A stretch of DNA of 64,000 nucleotides. Origin: JAWKSY01 sp041402125. Its GTDB lineage: Bacteria > Planctomycetota > GCA-002687715 > DRQF01. Of the stretch, positions 26,350-38,005 are shown piece by piece (position 1 is the first letter of the stretch; each line of letters opens with the position of its first letter). Made by a program: the position numbers and the translations under genes. Under the pieces are notes generated by a model. It searched no databases. It saw nothing but the letters and a program-made list of their open reading frames with translations, and was not told the DNA's origin. The stretch lies in assembly GCA_041402125.1 (NCBI GenBank), contig JAWKSY010000015.1, positions 1 through 64,000 of the forward strand, in the 5' to 3' direction.

Positions 26350-28080
26350 TCACTGGACGTCGAGCACGATTCCGTTGCTCCGCCGGATCATTCCCTGGGC
26401 ATCGACGATGAGGGCCTGCAGGCTCAGGCTGATCGTCGCGTCGATGCCCGCCGGCAGCGAGAGCGACCAGGGACCGTAGGGGGCGAGGTAGATCGTTCCC
26501 GCGAGACCCGGGACGTTGGTCCCGAGCGTGAAGAGCACCGGCACCGCGGCCGGATAGAAGGGCGCGGGCAGGAACATCACCTTGCCGTAGGGCGGTCCGA
26601 GATCGACGGCGTCGCTCGGCTGGACCGTGCCGAGGTAGGCGAAGATCGCGAAGGTGAGCGGAGCGGATTGTCCCGCCGGGGCGTCGAGCGCGATCTGGAG
26701 CGGCGATGCGCGGGCGACGCGGACGTGCCGCGACCAGGCGCCGTATCCGCCGTTCACGCGCAGGATGTTCTCTCCTCCCGGAAGCCCGCTCGAGGCCGCG
26801 GGGCCGAGGTCCGCTTCGCCGCGGAAAGCACGGAAGACGGACGATCCCGAGGAGTAGGTGTCGCTCGCTCCCGTCACGAGGTCGGAGTGGCCGTCGCCGT
26901 CGAGGTCGAGGAAGCCCGCGGCGTCCATCCGCGGGAACTCGAGGTCGCTCCGCCAGATCTCGTGTCCGGTCGCGCCGCTGAAGACCGAGATCCGAGGGAA
27001 GCCGGGTGTCACGGCGGCCGCGGCCGCCACGTCGCGGATCCCGTCCTGGTCGATGTCGCCGACGGCGATGCGGTAGCCGAGGAAGTCATGGGGGGCGCCG
27101 TCGATCTGCCGGAGGACCGCGCCGGTCGCGCTCGAGTGGATGCTCAACCGGCCCGCGTTCGCGCCCGCCGCCTGACTCGCGGGCCGACCGATGCAGATGT
27201 CGGCGAGACCGTCCGCGTCCAGGTCGTCAAAGGCCGCCATCGAGTACGCGAGGTCGCCGAAGGTCGTCGGTCCGAGGTTGATCGAGAGGAGCGTCTGGCC
27301 CGTCGTCGGGTCGTAGACGTTCAGGTAGTCGTCGCTCCCCGACACCTCGGCGACCATGAGATCGCGGACGCCGTCGCCGTTGAGATCCTCGCCCGTCCGG
27401 ACGAGGCGGCGGAGGGAGAGCGCGGGCAGGATCCCCGGCAAGAGAAGCGGCGCGGGCAGGGGAGGCGTGATGATCGACAGCAGCGAGCCGTTCGCCCCCG
27501 AGCGGATCTCGACGTCGGTGGGCAGCGGCAGCCCCGGCAGGCTGTAGGGGGGGATCATGTAGACCTGAGCGATCTTGATTCCCAGCGCGAACTCCGGATA
27601 GCCGTCCCCGTCGAGGTCGTCGAGCACCGCGATGGCGGGGCTGGCGGAGGGGTTGAACCAGGGCCCCGTGAAGGCGGGGAGGCTCCGCGTCCAGACCGGG
27701 AAGTTGACGGTCGATTCGCGAAGGACGATGTCCGTGTCCTCGACGATCAGGAGGTCGTCGAGGCCGTCTCCGGTGACGTCGCCGACGCTCGCGGCGTCGG
27801 GCAGTCCCCAGGTGAGCAGCGACGCGCTCCCGAGCGTGGTCGAGACCTGGCCGTTCGCGCCCGAGCGGATCTCCCACGACGACTTGCCGGTCGAGACGGC
27901 GAAGTCGGGGATGCCGTCTCCCGTCATGTCGCCGGTCGGGATCAGGCCCTTCGAGTAGACGGGTTGGGTGAGCCAGGGGGCCACGGGGCCGCTCGAATCG
28001 AAGAGCCTCTCCTGGGCCGAGGCCGCCGCGATCGGGCCGAGGAGGGCGCCGAGGGCGACGAGGATGGGCATTCGCAGCAT
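26350..28080 (-). CDS. secreted FG-GAP repeat protein, array member 3
   Basis: Exported protein of 576 residues with a signal peptide (MLRMPILVALGALLGPIAAASA, then QERLF). Calcium-loop repeats include VGDVTGDGLDDLLIV, DDLDADGLADICIG and FLDLDGDGHSDLVTG. It ends with the array's C-terminal domain (YLAPYGPWSLSLPAG, SLQALIVDAQGMIRRSNG). It is closest to the next two upstream genes and forms a sub-branch with them, distinct from members 1 and 2. It has its own terminator and upstream palindrome, so it is likely a separate transcription unit. Function unknown. Confidence 0.86.
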   Translation of the reverse strand: MLRMPILVALGALLGPIAAASAQERLFDSSGPVAPWLTQPVYSKGLIPTGDMTGDGIPDFAVSTGKSSWEIRSGANGQVSTTLGSASLLTWGLPDAASVGDVTGDGLDDLLIVEDTDIVLRESTVNFPVWTRSLPAFTGPWFNPSASPAIAVLDDLDGDGYPEFALGIKIAQVYMIPPYSLPGLPLPTDVEIRSGANGSLLSIITPPLPAPLLLPGILPALSLRRLVRTGEDLNGDGVRDLMVAEVSGSDDYLNVYDPTTGQTLLSINLGPTTFGDLAYSMAAFDDLDADGLADICIGRPASQAAGANAGRLSIHSSATGAVLRQIDGAPHDFLGYRIAVGDIDQDGIRDVAAAAAVTPGFPRISVFSGATGHEIWRSDLEFPRMDAAGFLDLDGDGHSDLVTGASDTYSSGSSVFRAFRGEADLGPAASSGLPGGENILRVNGGYGAWSRHVRVARASPLQIALDAPAGQSAPLTFAIFAYLGTVQPSDAVDLGPPYGKVMFLPAPFYPAAVPVLFTLGTNVPGLAGTIYLAPYGPWSLSLPAGIDATISLSLQALIVDAQGMIRRSNGIVLDVQ

Positions 28081-28201
28081 GGATCGGGTTCCTTCGCTCG
28101 GCTCTCGTCGGTCGGGCGGGGTGCAAGACGCGGGCCAAGCGCTCGCGGCGACGCAAGTCGCCGGGACGCGGCGAAGGAGGCCGCGATCTCGACGGGTCGG
28201 A

Positions 28202-28226
28202 GTTTCCCCTCGGTAACGCCGTCACC
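28202..28226 (-). promoter_or_regulatory. conserved palindromic element upstream of array member 3
   Basis: GTTTC, five bases, GGTAACGCCGTCACC (28212-28226), 122-146 bases before the start at 28080. The central base pair differs from its neighbours (GCC for GGC) while the palindrome is kept. Confidence 0.6.
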
Positions 28227-28260
28227 GCGTGCTCCCGGTGCGCGGCCGGGCGGACGCGAC

Positions 28261-28296
28261 GAGGCCCCCGGACCGCCGTCGCGATCCGGGGGCCTC
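28261..28296 (-). terminator. terminator of array member 4
   Basis: A 12 bp stem GAGGCCCCCGGA/TCCGGGGGCCTC with a 12-base loop, 26 bases past the stop at 28322. No U-tract. Confidence 0.65.
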
Positions 28297-28321
28297 ATCG
28301 AGTGGCCGGGCGAGGAGGCGC

Positions 28322-30031
28322 CTACCGGAGATCGAGCACCACGCCGTTGCTCCGACGGATCATCCCCTGGGCGTCGACGACGAGCGCCTGGAGACTCAGG
28401 CTGATCGTGGCGTCGATGCCCTGCGGCAAGGTGAGCGACCAGGGACCGGCCGGGGCGAGGATCATCGTCCCCGCGAGGCCGGAGAGGTTGGTCGCCAGCG
28501 TGAAGAGCACCGGCACCGCGGCCGGATAGAAGGGCGCGGGCAGGAACATCACCTCGCCGAAGGGCGCGCCGAGATCGATGACGTCGCTCGCCTGGGCGGT
28601 GCCGAGGTAGGCGAAGACCGCGAAGGTGAACGGGGAGGACTGTCCCGTCGGGGCGTCGAGCGCGAACTGCAGCGGCGATGCGCGCGCGACGCGGACGTGT
28701 CGCGACCAGGCGCCGTCCTCGCCGTTCACGCGCAGGATGTCCTCTCCGCCCGGAAGTCCGCTCGAGGCCGCGGCGCCGGGGCTCGCCTCGCCGCGGAAGG
28801 CGCGGTAGTTCGCCGTGCTGCCGGTGACGACTCCGCTGGTGGCGGTGACGAGGTCGAGCTGTCCGTCACCATCCACGTCGAGGAAGCGCGCGACGTCGAG
28901 GCGCGGCAGCGCCGCGTCGCTTCGCCAGAGCTCGTCCCCGTCGGCGCCGCTGAAGACGACCATCCGGGGGCCGCCGGGGGAGTTCTCGGCCCGGGCGACG
29001 ACATCGACGACCCCGTCCTGGTCGATGTCGCCGGCGTCGAGGCGGAATCCGAGGTTCTCGAAGGGAGCGCCGGCGATCTGCCGCAGCACCCCGCCGGTCG
29101 CGGTGGAGAAGAAGACGAGGCGTCCCGAGCCCGGGCCCAGATCGTTGTTCCAGGCCTGCCCCACGCAGAGGTCGGCGAGTCCGTCGCCGTCCATGTCGTC
29201 GACCGCCACGAAGGAGCTGGGGAAGTTGAAGAAGAGGGTGAGGCCGAGGTTCGCCGAGGTCAGGACGAGTCCGGTCGTCGGGTCGTAGACGGTCAGGACC
29301 TCGGTGCCGCCCACGGCTTCGGCCACGAGCAGGTCGCGAATGCCGTCACCGCTGATGTCGGCCCCGACGCGGACGCGCCGCTCGATGGGCGCGGGCGGCA
29401 GCGGCAGCGGCGGCGCGATGCCCCGGATGAGCGCGCCGTTCGCGCCCGAACGGATCTCGACCACGGTGGGGAGGGCCGGTTGCGGCGGCGGAGGCACCCC
29501 GGGAAGGATGGCGTCGCCCCCCGCCCGGATGCCCACCGCGAACTCCGGGTAGCCGTCCCCGTCGAGGTCGTCGAGCACCGCGAGTTCGGGACACGCGAAG
29601 GGGGACGTGAAGGGCCCCACGAAGTCGGGGAGGACCTGCGTCCAGACCGCGACGTTCACCGAGGACTCGCGGAGGATCACGTTCGAGCCCTCGACGATCA
29701 GCAGATCGTCGAGACCGTCGCCGGTCACGTCACCGATGCTCTCCGCGTCCGGCCAGCCCCAGGCGACGCCCGCCGAGCCGCCGAGCGTCGTCCAGGCGCT
29801 GCCGTCCGCGCCCGAGCGGATCTCCCAGGCCGTCGGGCTGGACGCGACCGCGAAGTCGGGGATGCCGTCGCCGGTCATGTCACCGGTCGGGGTGAGGCCT
29901 CGCGTGATGTAGGGCGGCGTGAGCCAGGTGGTCGGGGGGCCGACGGCATCGTAGAGCTCCGCCTGGGCGGAGACCGCCGCGATCGGGCCGAGGAGAGCGA
30001 CGAGAGCGACGAGGATACGGCTTCGCGGCAT
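28322..30031 (-). CDS. secreted FG-GAP repeat protein, array member 4
   Basis: Exported protein of 569 residues with a signal peptide (MPRSRILVALVALLGPIAAVSA, then QAELYDAVGPP). It is very similar to member 5 over much of its length, including nearly identical nucleotide runs in the last 250 bases, which points to recent duplication or gene conversion. Repeats include IGDVTGDGLDDLLIV and FLDVDGDGQLDLVTA. The C-terminal domain ends SLQALVVDAQGMIRRSNG. It has a private terminator and upstream palindrome. Confidence 0.86.
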   Translation of the reverse strand: MPRSRILVALVALLGPIAAVSAQAELYDAVGPPTTWLTPPYITRGLTPTGDMTGDGIPDFAVASSPTAWEIRSGADGSAWTTLGGSAGVAWGWPDAESIGDVTGDGLDDLLIVEGSNVILRESSVNVAVWTQVLPDFVGPFTSPFACPELAVLDDLDGDGYPEFAVGIRAGGDAILPGVPPPPQPALPTVVEIRSGANGALIRGIAPPLPLPPAPIERRVRVGADISGDGIRDLLVAEAVGGTEVLTVYDPTTGLVLTSANLGLTLFFNFPSSFVAVDDMDGDGLADLCVGQAWNNDLGPGSGRLVFFSTATGGVLRQIAGAPFENLGFRLDAGDIDQDGVVDVVARAENSPGGPRMVVFSGADGDELWRSDAALPRLDVARFLDVDGDGQLDLVTATSGVVTGSTANYRAFRGEASPGAAASSGLPGGEDILRVNGEDGAWSRHVRVARASPLQFALDAPTGQSSPFTFAVFAYLGTAQASDVIDLGAPFGEVMFLPAPFYPAAVPVLFTLATNLSGLAGTMILAPAGPWSLTLPQGIDATISLSLQALVVDAQGMIRRSNGVVLDLR

Positions 30032-30151
30032 GTCCGGGCTCCTTCATTCGGCTCTCGTCGTTCCGGCGGAGAGCCCGTCACGGCCCCGGCGTCCCTTCGC
30101 TCGCGAGTCCCGCCGGAAAGGTGCGGTCCCGCACGAACCCGAGGGGCCGGG

Positions 30152-30176
30152 GTTTCGCCGCGGTAACGGCGTCACC
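30152..30176 (-). promoter_or_regulatory. conserved palindromic element upstream of array member 4
   Basis: GTTTC, five bases, GGTAACGGCGTCACC (30162-30176), 121-145 bases before the start at 30031. The core is identical to the copy at 26239-26253. Confidence 0.6.
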
Positions 30177-30200
30177 CTCCACGCCCGCCCCGCGGACGAC

Positions 30201-30236
30201 GAGGCCCCCGGACCGACGTGTCGGTCCGGGGGCCTC
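30201..30236 (-). terminator. terminator of array member 5
   Basis: A 16 bp perfect stem opening GAGGCCCCCGGACCGA with a 4-base loop, 26 bases past the stop at 30262. It shares the GGCCCCCGGA core with the hairpin at 28261. Confidence 0.7.
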
Positions 30237-30261
30237 GCCAGGTGACCGGGCGAGGAGACGC

Positions 30262-31968
30262 CTACCGGAGATCGAGCACGACGCCGTTGCTCCGCCGCAC
30301 CGCACCCTGACCATCGACGACGAGCGCCTGGAGACTCAGGCTGATCGTGGCGTCGATGCCCTGCGGCAGCGCGAGCGACCAGGGTCCGGCCGGAGCGAGG
30401 ATCACGGTTCCCGCGAGGCCGGAGAGGTTGGTCGCCAGCGTGAAGAGTACCGGCACCGCGGCCGGATAGAAGGGCGCGGGCAGGAACATCACCTCGCCGA
30501 AGGGGGCGCCGAGATCGATCGCGTCGCTCGCCTGCGCCGTGCCGAGGTAGGCGAAGACCGCGAAGGTGAAGGGAGCGGACGTGCCTTCGAAGGCCTGGAG
30601 CTCGAACTGGAGCGGCGATGCGCGCGCGACGCGGACGTGGCGCGACCAGGCGCCGTCCTCGCCGTTCACGCGCAGGATGTCCTGACCCCCCGGAAGCCCG
30701 CTCGAGGCCGCGGCGCCGGGGCTCGCCTCGCCGCGGAAGGCGCGGTAGCTCGCCGTGCTGCCGAGGGCGACGCCGCTCGTTCCGGTCACGAGATCGGCGT
30801 GACCGTCACCATCCACGTCGAGGAAGCGCGCGGCGTCGAGGCGCGGCAGCGCCGCGTCGCTCCGCCAGAGTTCGTCGCCGTCGGCGCCGCTGAAGACGAC
30901 GATCCAGGGATCGCCGGGGGCGTTGTCGGCCCGGGCGACGACATCGAGGACGCCGTCCTGGTCGATGTCTCCGCCGTCGAGGCGGAAGCCGAGGAGATCG
31001 TAGGGGGCGCCGTCGATCTGCCGCAGGACCGCGCCGGTCGCGCTCGAGTGGAAGACGAGGCGTCCCGCGCTCGGGCCCGCGTCCTGGTTCTGGGCCTGGC
31101 CCACGCAGAGATCCGCGAGTCCGTCTCCGTCCATGTCGTCGACCGCGGCGAAGGAGCTGGGGAAGTTGCCCAGCAAGGTGCCGAGGTTGATCGAGGTCAG
31201 GATGAGTCCCGTCGTCGGATCGTAGACGTTCAGGAAGGCATCACTGCCGGAGCTCTCCGCCACGAGGAGCTCGCGAAAGCCGTCGCCGCTGATGTCGGCG
31301 CCGGTCCGCACGCGTCGGTCGAAGGGCGAGAGGGGGCCCGGCAGCGGCGAGTTGATGCCCATGACGGCGGCCCCGCTCGATCCCGACCGGATCTCGACCA
31401 CGGCGGGCAGCGGCGGCTGCGGCGGGATCGGCGCGGGCGGGAAGGTGAAGAGGTTCCCCGTCCGGATCCCCACCGCGAACTCCGGGAAGCCGTCCCCGTC
31501 GAGGTCGTCGAGCACGGCCAGTTCGGGGTTGGCGAAGGGCGTCGTGAAGGGCCCCACGAAGTCGGGGAGGCTCCGCGTCCAGACGGGGAAGTTGATCCCG
31601 GACTCGCGGAGGATCACGTTCGTACCCTCGACGATCAGCAGGTCGCCGAGGCCGTCGCCGGTGACGTCACCGATGCTCTCGGCGTCCGGCCAGCCCCAGG
31701 CGACGCCCGTCGAGCCGCCGAGCGTCGTCCAGGCGCTGCCGTCCGCGCCCGAGCGGATCTGCCAGGCCGTCGGACCGACCGAGACCGCGAAGTCGGGGAT
31801 GCCGTCGCCGGTCATGTCGCCCGCCGGGGTGAGGCCGCGCGAGATGTAGGGCCCCGTGAGCCAGGAGGTCGGCGGGCCGACCGAGTCGTAGAGCTCGACC
31901 TGGGCGGAGGCGGACGCGATCGGGCCCAGGAGGGCGCCGAGGGCGACGAGGAGGGGGATTCGCTGCAT
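30262..31968 (-). CDS. secreted FG-GAP repeat protein, array member 5
   Basis: Exported protein of 568 residues. The frame is open to 32244, but the start is taken at ATG 31968, where a signal peptide begins (MQRIPLLVALGALLGPIASASA, then QVELYDSVGPP) behind an AAAGGAA ribosome site. It has the same FG-GAP repeats and C-terminal domain as member 4. It is first of the array in the direction of transcription and, unlike the other four, lacks the palindromic element in its upstream region, which it shares with the divergent sucA operon. Confidence 0.86.
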   Translation of the reverse strand: MQRIPLLVALGALLGPIASASAQVELYDSVGPPTSWLTGPYISRGLTPAGDMTGDGIPDFAVSVGPTAWQIRSGADGSAWTTLGGSTGVAWGWPDAESIGDVTGDGLGDLLIVEGTNVILRESGINFPVWTRSLPDFVGPFTTPFANPELAVLDDLDGDGFPEFAVGIRTGNLFTFPPAPIPPQPPLPAVVEIRSGSSGAAVMGINSPLPGPLSPFDRRVRTGADISGDGFRELLVAESSGSDAFLNVYDPTTGLILTSINLGTLLGNFPSSFAAVDDMDGDGLADLCVGQAQNQDAGPSAGRLVFHSSATGAVLRQIDGAPYDLLGFRLDGGDIDQDGVLDVVARADNAPGDPWIVVFSGADGDELWRSDAALPRLDAARFLDVDGDGHADLVTGTSGVALGSTASYRAFRGEASPGAAASSGLPGGQDILRVNGEDGAWSRHVRVARASPLQFELQAFEGTSAPFTFAVFAYLGTAQASDAIDLGAPFGEVMFLPAPFYPAAVPVLFTLATNLSGLAGTVILAPAGPWSLALPQGIDATISLSLQALVVDGQGAVRRSNGVVLDLR

Positions 31969-32310
31969 GTTCCGGGTTCCTTTCAGATCTCTCGTCGCCG
32001 GAACCCCGACGCAAGCCGCGGACCGATCCCGCCCGATCGGCCGACTTCTTCGCCGAAACCCACGCCGGGGGCGACTCCTCGGGCATCGGGGTGAAGCGAA
32101 AACCCGGATCCGGTCGATGGGAGATAAGATGAGAAGGGATCGCGATTTGGGCCAAGAGGGAAAGCCCGTTCGCCTTGGACTCCGGGCCCTTCCGTCCTTA
32201 GAATCCCGTCGGCCGACCGGAGCGCGTTCCGGTGGTCGCCGCAAGCGGCGCTATTTGCCACAAGTCGCTACTGCGACTGGGTTTGGCGCCAGGAAGAGGC
32301 CGCCGAGACC
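31969..32310. other. divergent intergenic region between the FG-GAP array and sucA
   Basis: It contains the sucA promoter candidate (listed separately) and, in the predicted sucA leader, short hairpins (CGCCGC/GCGGCG near 32240; AGTCGC/GCGACT near 32266-32281). No convincing protein gene or second promoter could be made out. Confidence 0.5.
32175..32204 (+). promoter_or_regulatory. probable sucA promoter
   Basis: TTGGAC (32175-32180), 18 bases, TAGAAT (32199-32204). This gives a start near 32211 and a leader of about 100 nt before sucA. Confidence 0.5.
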
Positions 32311-35097
<2,787 letters not shown>

Positions 35098-35140
35098 CCG
35101 CGAGCGAATCGCGGGGGACACGTTACGGGACGATGAATCG

Positions 35141-36378
35141 ATGAGTGTCGAGTTGAAGATCCCCGAGGCGGGCGAGTCGATCACCGAGGTGTTCGTCGCG
35201 CGCTGGCACAAGCAGCCGGGCGAAGCGGTCAAGAAGGACGAGACGATCGTCGAGATCGAGACCGACAAGGCCTCCATGGAGCTGCCCTCGCCGGTGGACG
35301 GCGTCCTCGGGCCGCTCCTCAAGAACGAGGGCGACGCGGCCCAGGTCGGCGACGTCATCGCGACGATCGAGGCCGGCGCCGTCGCCGACGCCCCCGCGAA
35401 GGCGGCCGAACCCGCGAAGGCGGCGGCCGGCGCGGCGAAGGCCGACGAGAAGAAGGGCGGCGCGAAGGGCGGCCACGTGATGCCGGCCGCGCGCCGCGTC
35501 CTCGACGAGCGCGGCATCGACGCCGCCGACGTCGAGGGCACCGGCCCCGGCGGCCGCGTCCTGAAGGAGGATGCCGTCGCGCACCGCGCCGAGTCGAAGC
35601 CGGCGCCCGCGCCCGAGAAGACCTTCCGCGTCTCCGAGGACGCGGCGAAGGCGAACGGCAACGGTCACGCGATCGGCAGCCGCGAGGTCGAGGTCGTCCC
35701 GATGACGCCGATGCGCCGCACGATCGCGCGCCGGCTCGTCGAGGCCCAGCAGACCGCGGCGCTGCTGACGACCTTCAACGAGGTCGACATGACCGAGGTC
35801 ATGCGTCTCCGCGGCGAGTTCAAGGACTCCTTCCTCGAGAAGCACGGCGTGAAGCTCGGCTTCACGTCCTTCTTCGTGAAGGCGGTCGTCGAGGCGCTCA
35901 AGCTGACGCCGGCGCTCAACGCGCAGATCCACGGGACCGACGTCCACTACCACAACTACTTCGACATCGGCATCGCGGTGGGCGGCGGCAAGGGCCTCGT
36001 CGTCCCGATCATCCGCAACGCCGAGTGCCTCTCCTTCGCGGAGATCGAGAAGACGGTCGCCGACTTCGGCTCCCGCGCGAAGGAGAACCGCATCGGGCTC
36101 GAGGAGCTGCAGGGCGGGACCTTCACGATCTCGAACGGCGGCGTCTACGGCTCGCTGAACTCGACGCCCATCCTGAACCCGCCGCAGAGCGGCGTGCTCG
36201 GACTGCACGCGATCCAGGAGCGTCCGGTCGGCCTGAACGGCCAGATCGTCCTCCGGCCGATGATGTACGTCGCGCTGACCTACGATCACCGGATCGTCGA
36301 CGGCCGCGAGGCCGTCACCTTCCTGAAGCACATCAAGATGTGCGTCGAGAACCCTCGCGCATCCTGCTGGAGGTCTGA
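35141..36378 (+). CDS. sucB: dihydrolipoyl succinyltransferase E2, with a one-base frameshift at the end
   Basis: E2 core of the 2-oxoglutarate dehydrogenase complex. It starts at ATG 35141 (MSVELKIPEAGESITEV); a longer frame upstream lacks family similarity. Domains are lipoyl (about 1-78, lipoyl lysine in EIETDKASMELP), an Ala/Lys linker, a peripheral-subunit-binding domain (about 115-150, PAARRVLDERGIDAADV) and a catalytic domain with the active-site stretch YDHRIVDGREA. Near 36352 one C of a run is missing, so ENP(S)RILLEV-stop is out of frame and the frame reads straight into lpd, making an 898-residue E2-E3 fusion. The native stop TGA is at 36376-36378. I consider the break an error or a very recent mutation. 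Confidence 0.93.
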
Positions 36379-36382
36379 GGCC

Positions 36383-37777
36383 GTGGTCGACGCCTACGAT
36401 CTGATCGTCATCGGGGCCGGCCCCGGCGGCTACGTCGCGTCCATCCGCGCCGCCCAGCTCGGCCTCAAGGTGGCCTGCGTGGACAAGAACCCGACGCGCG
36501 GCGGCACCTGCCTTCGCGTCGGTTGCATCCCGTCGAAGGCCCTCCTCGAGTCCAGCGAGCTCTACGCGAAGGCGGCGGGCGGGCTCGGCCACCACGGGAT
36601 CGAGCTCGGCAAGGTCAAGCTCGACCTCGAGGCGATGATGGCGCGCAAGGACAAGATCGTCGAGCGCCTCACCGGCGGCGTCGATCTCCTCCTGAAGAAC
36701 AACGGCGTCGCGCTCTTCGAGGGCATGGCGAGGATCCTCTCCGCGAGCCAGGTCGAGGTCACCGGCCCGTCCGGCGACGCGCAGACGCTCGACACCAGCC
36801 GCATCCTCATCGCCACCGGCAGCAACTCGGCCCCGCTCCGCGGCGTCGATCTCTCGGCCGCGAACATCGCCACGAGCACCGAGGCGATCGCCTGGGATCG
36901 CGTGCCGAAGGAGCTCGTCGTCATCGGCGCCGGTGCGATCGGCCTCGAGCTCGGCTCGGTCTGGAGCCGTCTCGGCTCCAAGGTGACCGTCCTCGAGTAC
37001 CAGGACGTCGTTCTGCCCGGCATGGACCGCGACATCTCGCGGGAGGCCCTCAAGCTCTTCAAGCGCCAGGGACTGTCCTTCAAGCTGAAGTGCCGGGTCA
37101 CGAAGGCCGCGGCCAAGCGCTCGAAGGTCGTCGTCGAGTGCGAGGGCGACGAGCCCGTGATCGCCGACAAGGTCCTGCTCGCGGTGGGCCGCATGCCGAA
37201 CACCGAGGGTCTCGGCCTCGAGAACATCGGCCTCGCCACCAACGAGCGCGGCTTCATCCCGATCGACGAGCACTTCCGGACCGCGGTGGACGATGTCTAC
37301 GCGATCGGTGACGTCGTGCCGGGCCCGATGCTCGCGCACAAGGCCGAGGACGAGGGCATGGCCTGCGCCGAGTTCATCGCCACCGGCCACGGTCACGTCA
37401 ACTACGACGCGATCCCGAACGTCGTCTACACGCACCCCGAGGTCGCGAGCGTCGGCCGCACCGAGCAGCAGCTCGCCGAGGCCGGCGTGCCCGTCAAGAC
37501 GGGGAAGTTCCACTTCCGCGTCAACGGCCGCGCGATGGCCCTCGACGAGACCGACGGCTTCGTGAAGGTGATCGCCCACGCCGAGACCGACCGGGTCCTG
37601 GGCGTGCACATCATCGGTCCGCGGGCCGGCGATCTCATCGCCGAGGCGACGGCCGCGATCGAGTTCGGCGCGAGCGCCGAGGACATCGCCCGCACCTGTC
37701 ACGCCCACCCGACCCTGCCCGAGGTCCTGAAGGAGGCGGCGCTCGACGTCGACTCCCGCGCGATCCACAAGGTCTGA
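36383..37777 (+). CDS. lpd: dihydrolipoyl dehydrogenase E3
   Basis: FAD flavoenzyme that reoxidises the lipoyl group with NAD+. 464 residues, GTG start at 36383, four bases after the native sucB stop. Motifs are the FAD loop IVIGAGPGGYVASIRAAQLG, the redox disulfide GGTCLRVGCIPSKALLES, the NAD loop VVIGAGAIGLELGSVWSRLG, the central YAIGDVVPGPMLAHKAEDEG and the C-terminal catalytic pair CHAHPTLPEVLKEA. All key residues are present. Its stop codon lies within the 5-base duplication flanking the small element that follows. Confidence 0.97.
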   Translation: MVDAYDLIVIGAGPGGYVASIRAAQLGLKVACVDKNPTRGGTCLRVGCIPSKALLESSELYAKAAGGLGHHGIELGKVKLDLEAMMARKDKIVERLTGGVDLLLKNNGVALFEGMARILSASQVEVTGPSGDAQTLDTSRILIATGSNSAPLRGVDLSAANIATSTEAIAWDRVPKELVVIGAGAIGLELGSVWSRLGSKVTVLEYQDVVLPGMDRDISREALKLFKRQGLSFKLKCRVTKAAAKRSKVVVECEGDEPVIADKVLLAVGRMPNTEGLGLENIGLATNERGFIPIDEHFRTAVDDVYAIGDVVPGPMLAHKAEDEGMACAEFIATGHGHVNYDAIPNVVYTHPEVASVGRTEQQLAEAGVPVKTGKFHFRVNGRAMALDETDGFVKVIAHAETDRVLGVHIIGPRAGDLIAEATAAIEFGASAEDIARTCHAHPTLPEVLKEAALDVDSRAIHKV

Positions 37778-37778
37778 G

Positions 37779-37938
37779 AGTCTGTGAAGATATCCCCGCT
37801 GGCTTCGACCGGCTGCAACGGTGCCGGGCTTCGTCATGCCTCCTCGGCGTATCTTTCCATTGATACGCCTCGTCGGCCTTCCTCGCCCGACTCCGTTTCG
37901 CGCGGTCTCGGGCCGACGCGGGGATAAATTCACAGACT
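37779..37938. mobile_element. MITE-like element inserted at the lpd stop codon
   Basis: The element is 160 bp with terminal inverted repeats of 21 bp (left 37779-37799, right 37918-37938). They begin AGTCTGTGAA, end TATCCCCGC and have two mismatches. It is flanked by direct repeats CTGAG (37774-37778 and 37939-37943). The interior has no protein gene and includes a small hairpin GGCGTATC/GATACGCC (about 37848-37871). It is locally more A/T-rich than its surroundings. Terminal repeats, duplicated target and absence of coding capacity fit a miniature inverted-repeat transposable element mobilised in trans; no matching transposase is in the window. Confidence 0.7.
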
Positions 37939-37966
37939 CTGAGGCGACCGGCGAGGATCGAACGAG

Positions 37967-37998
37967 GAGGCCCGGCGTCGTCCGCGACGCCGGGCCTC
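37967..37998. terminator. terminator between the sucA-sucB-lpd operon and the FG-GAP/Ig gene
   Basis: A perfect 14 bp stem GAGGCCCGGCGTCG/CGACGCCGGGCCTC with loop TCCG, 8 bases past the stop of the minus-strand gene at 38006. It could serve both converging units. Confidence 0.7.
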
Positions 37999-38005
37999 TT
38001 CGCGT

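Noticed and set aside
22380..31968. Integron-like cassette array (tandem single genes separated by palindromes)
   Set aside because: The palindromes lack attC core patterns (RYYYAAC/GTTRRRY), the genes are homologous rather than diverse, and each has its own terminator; tandem duplication explains it.
36383..37777. A genuine evolved E2-E3 fusion protein
   Set aside because: The intact native sucB end and lpd start are still present one frame apart and a single base in a C run accounts for the fusion.
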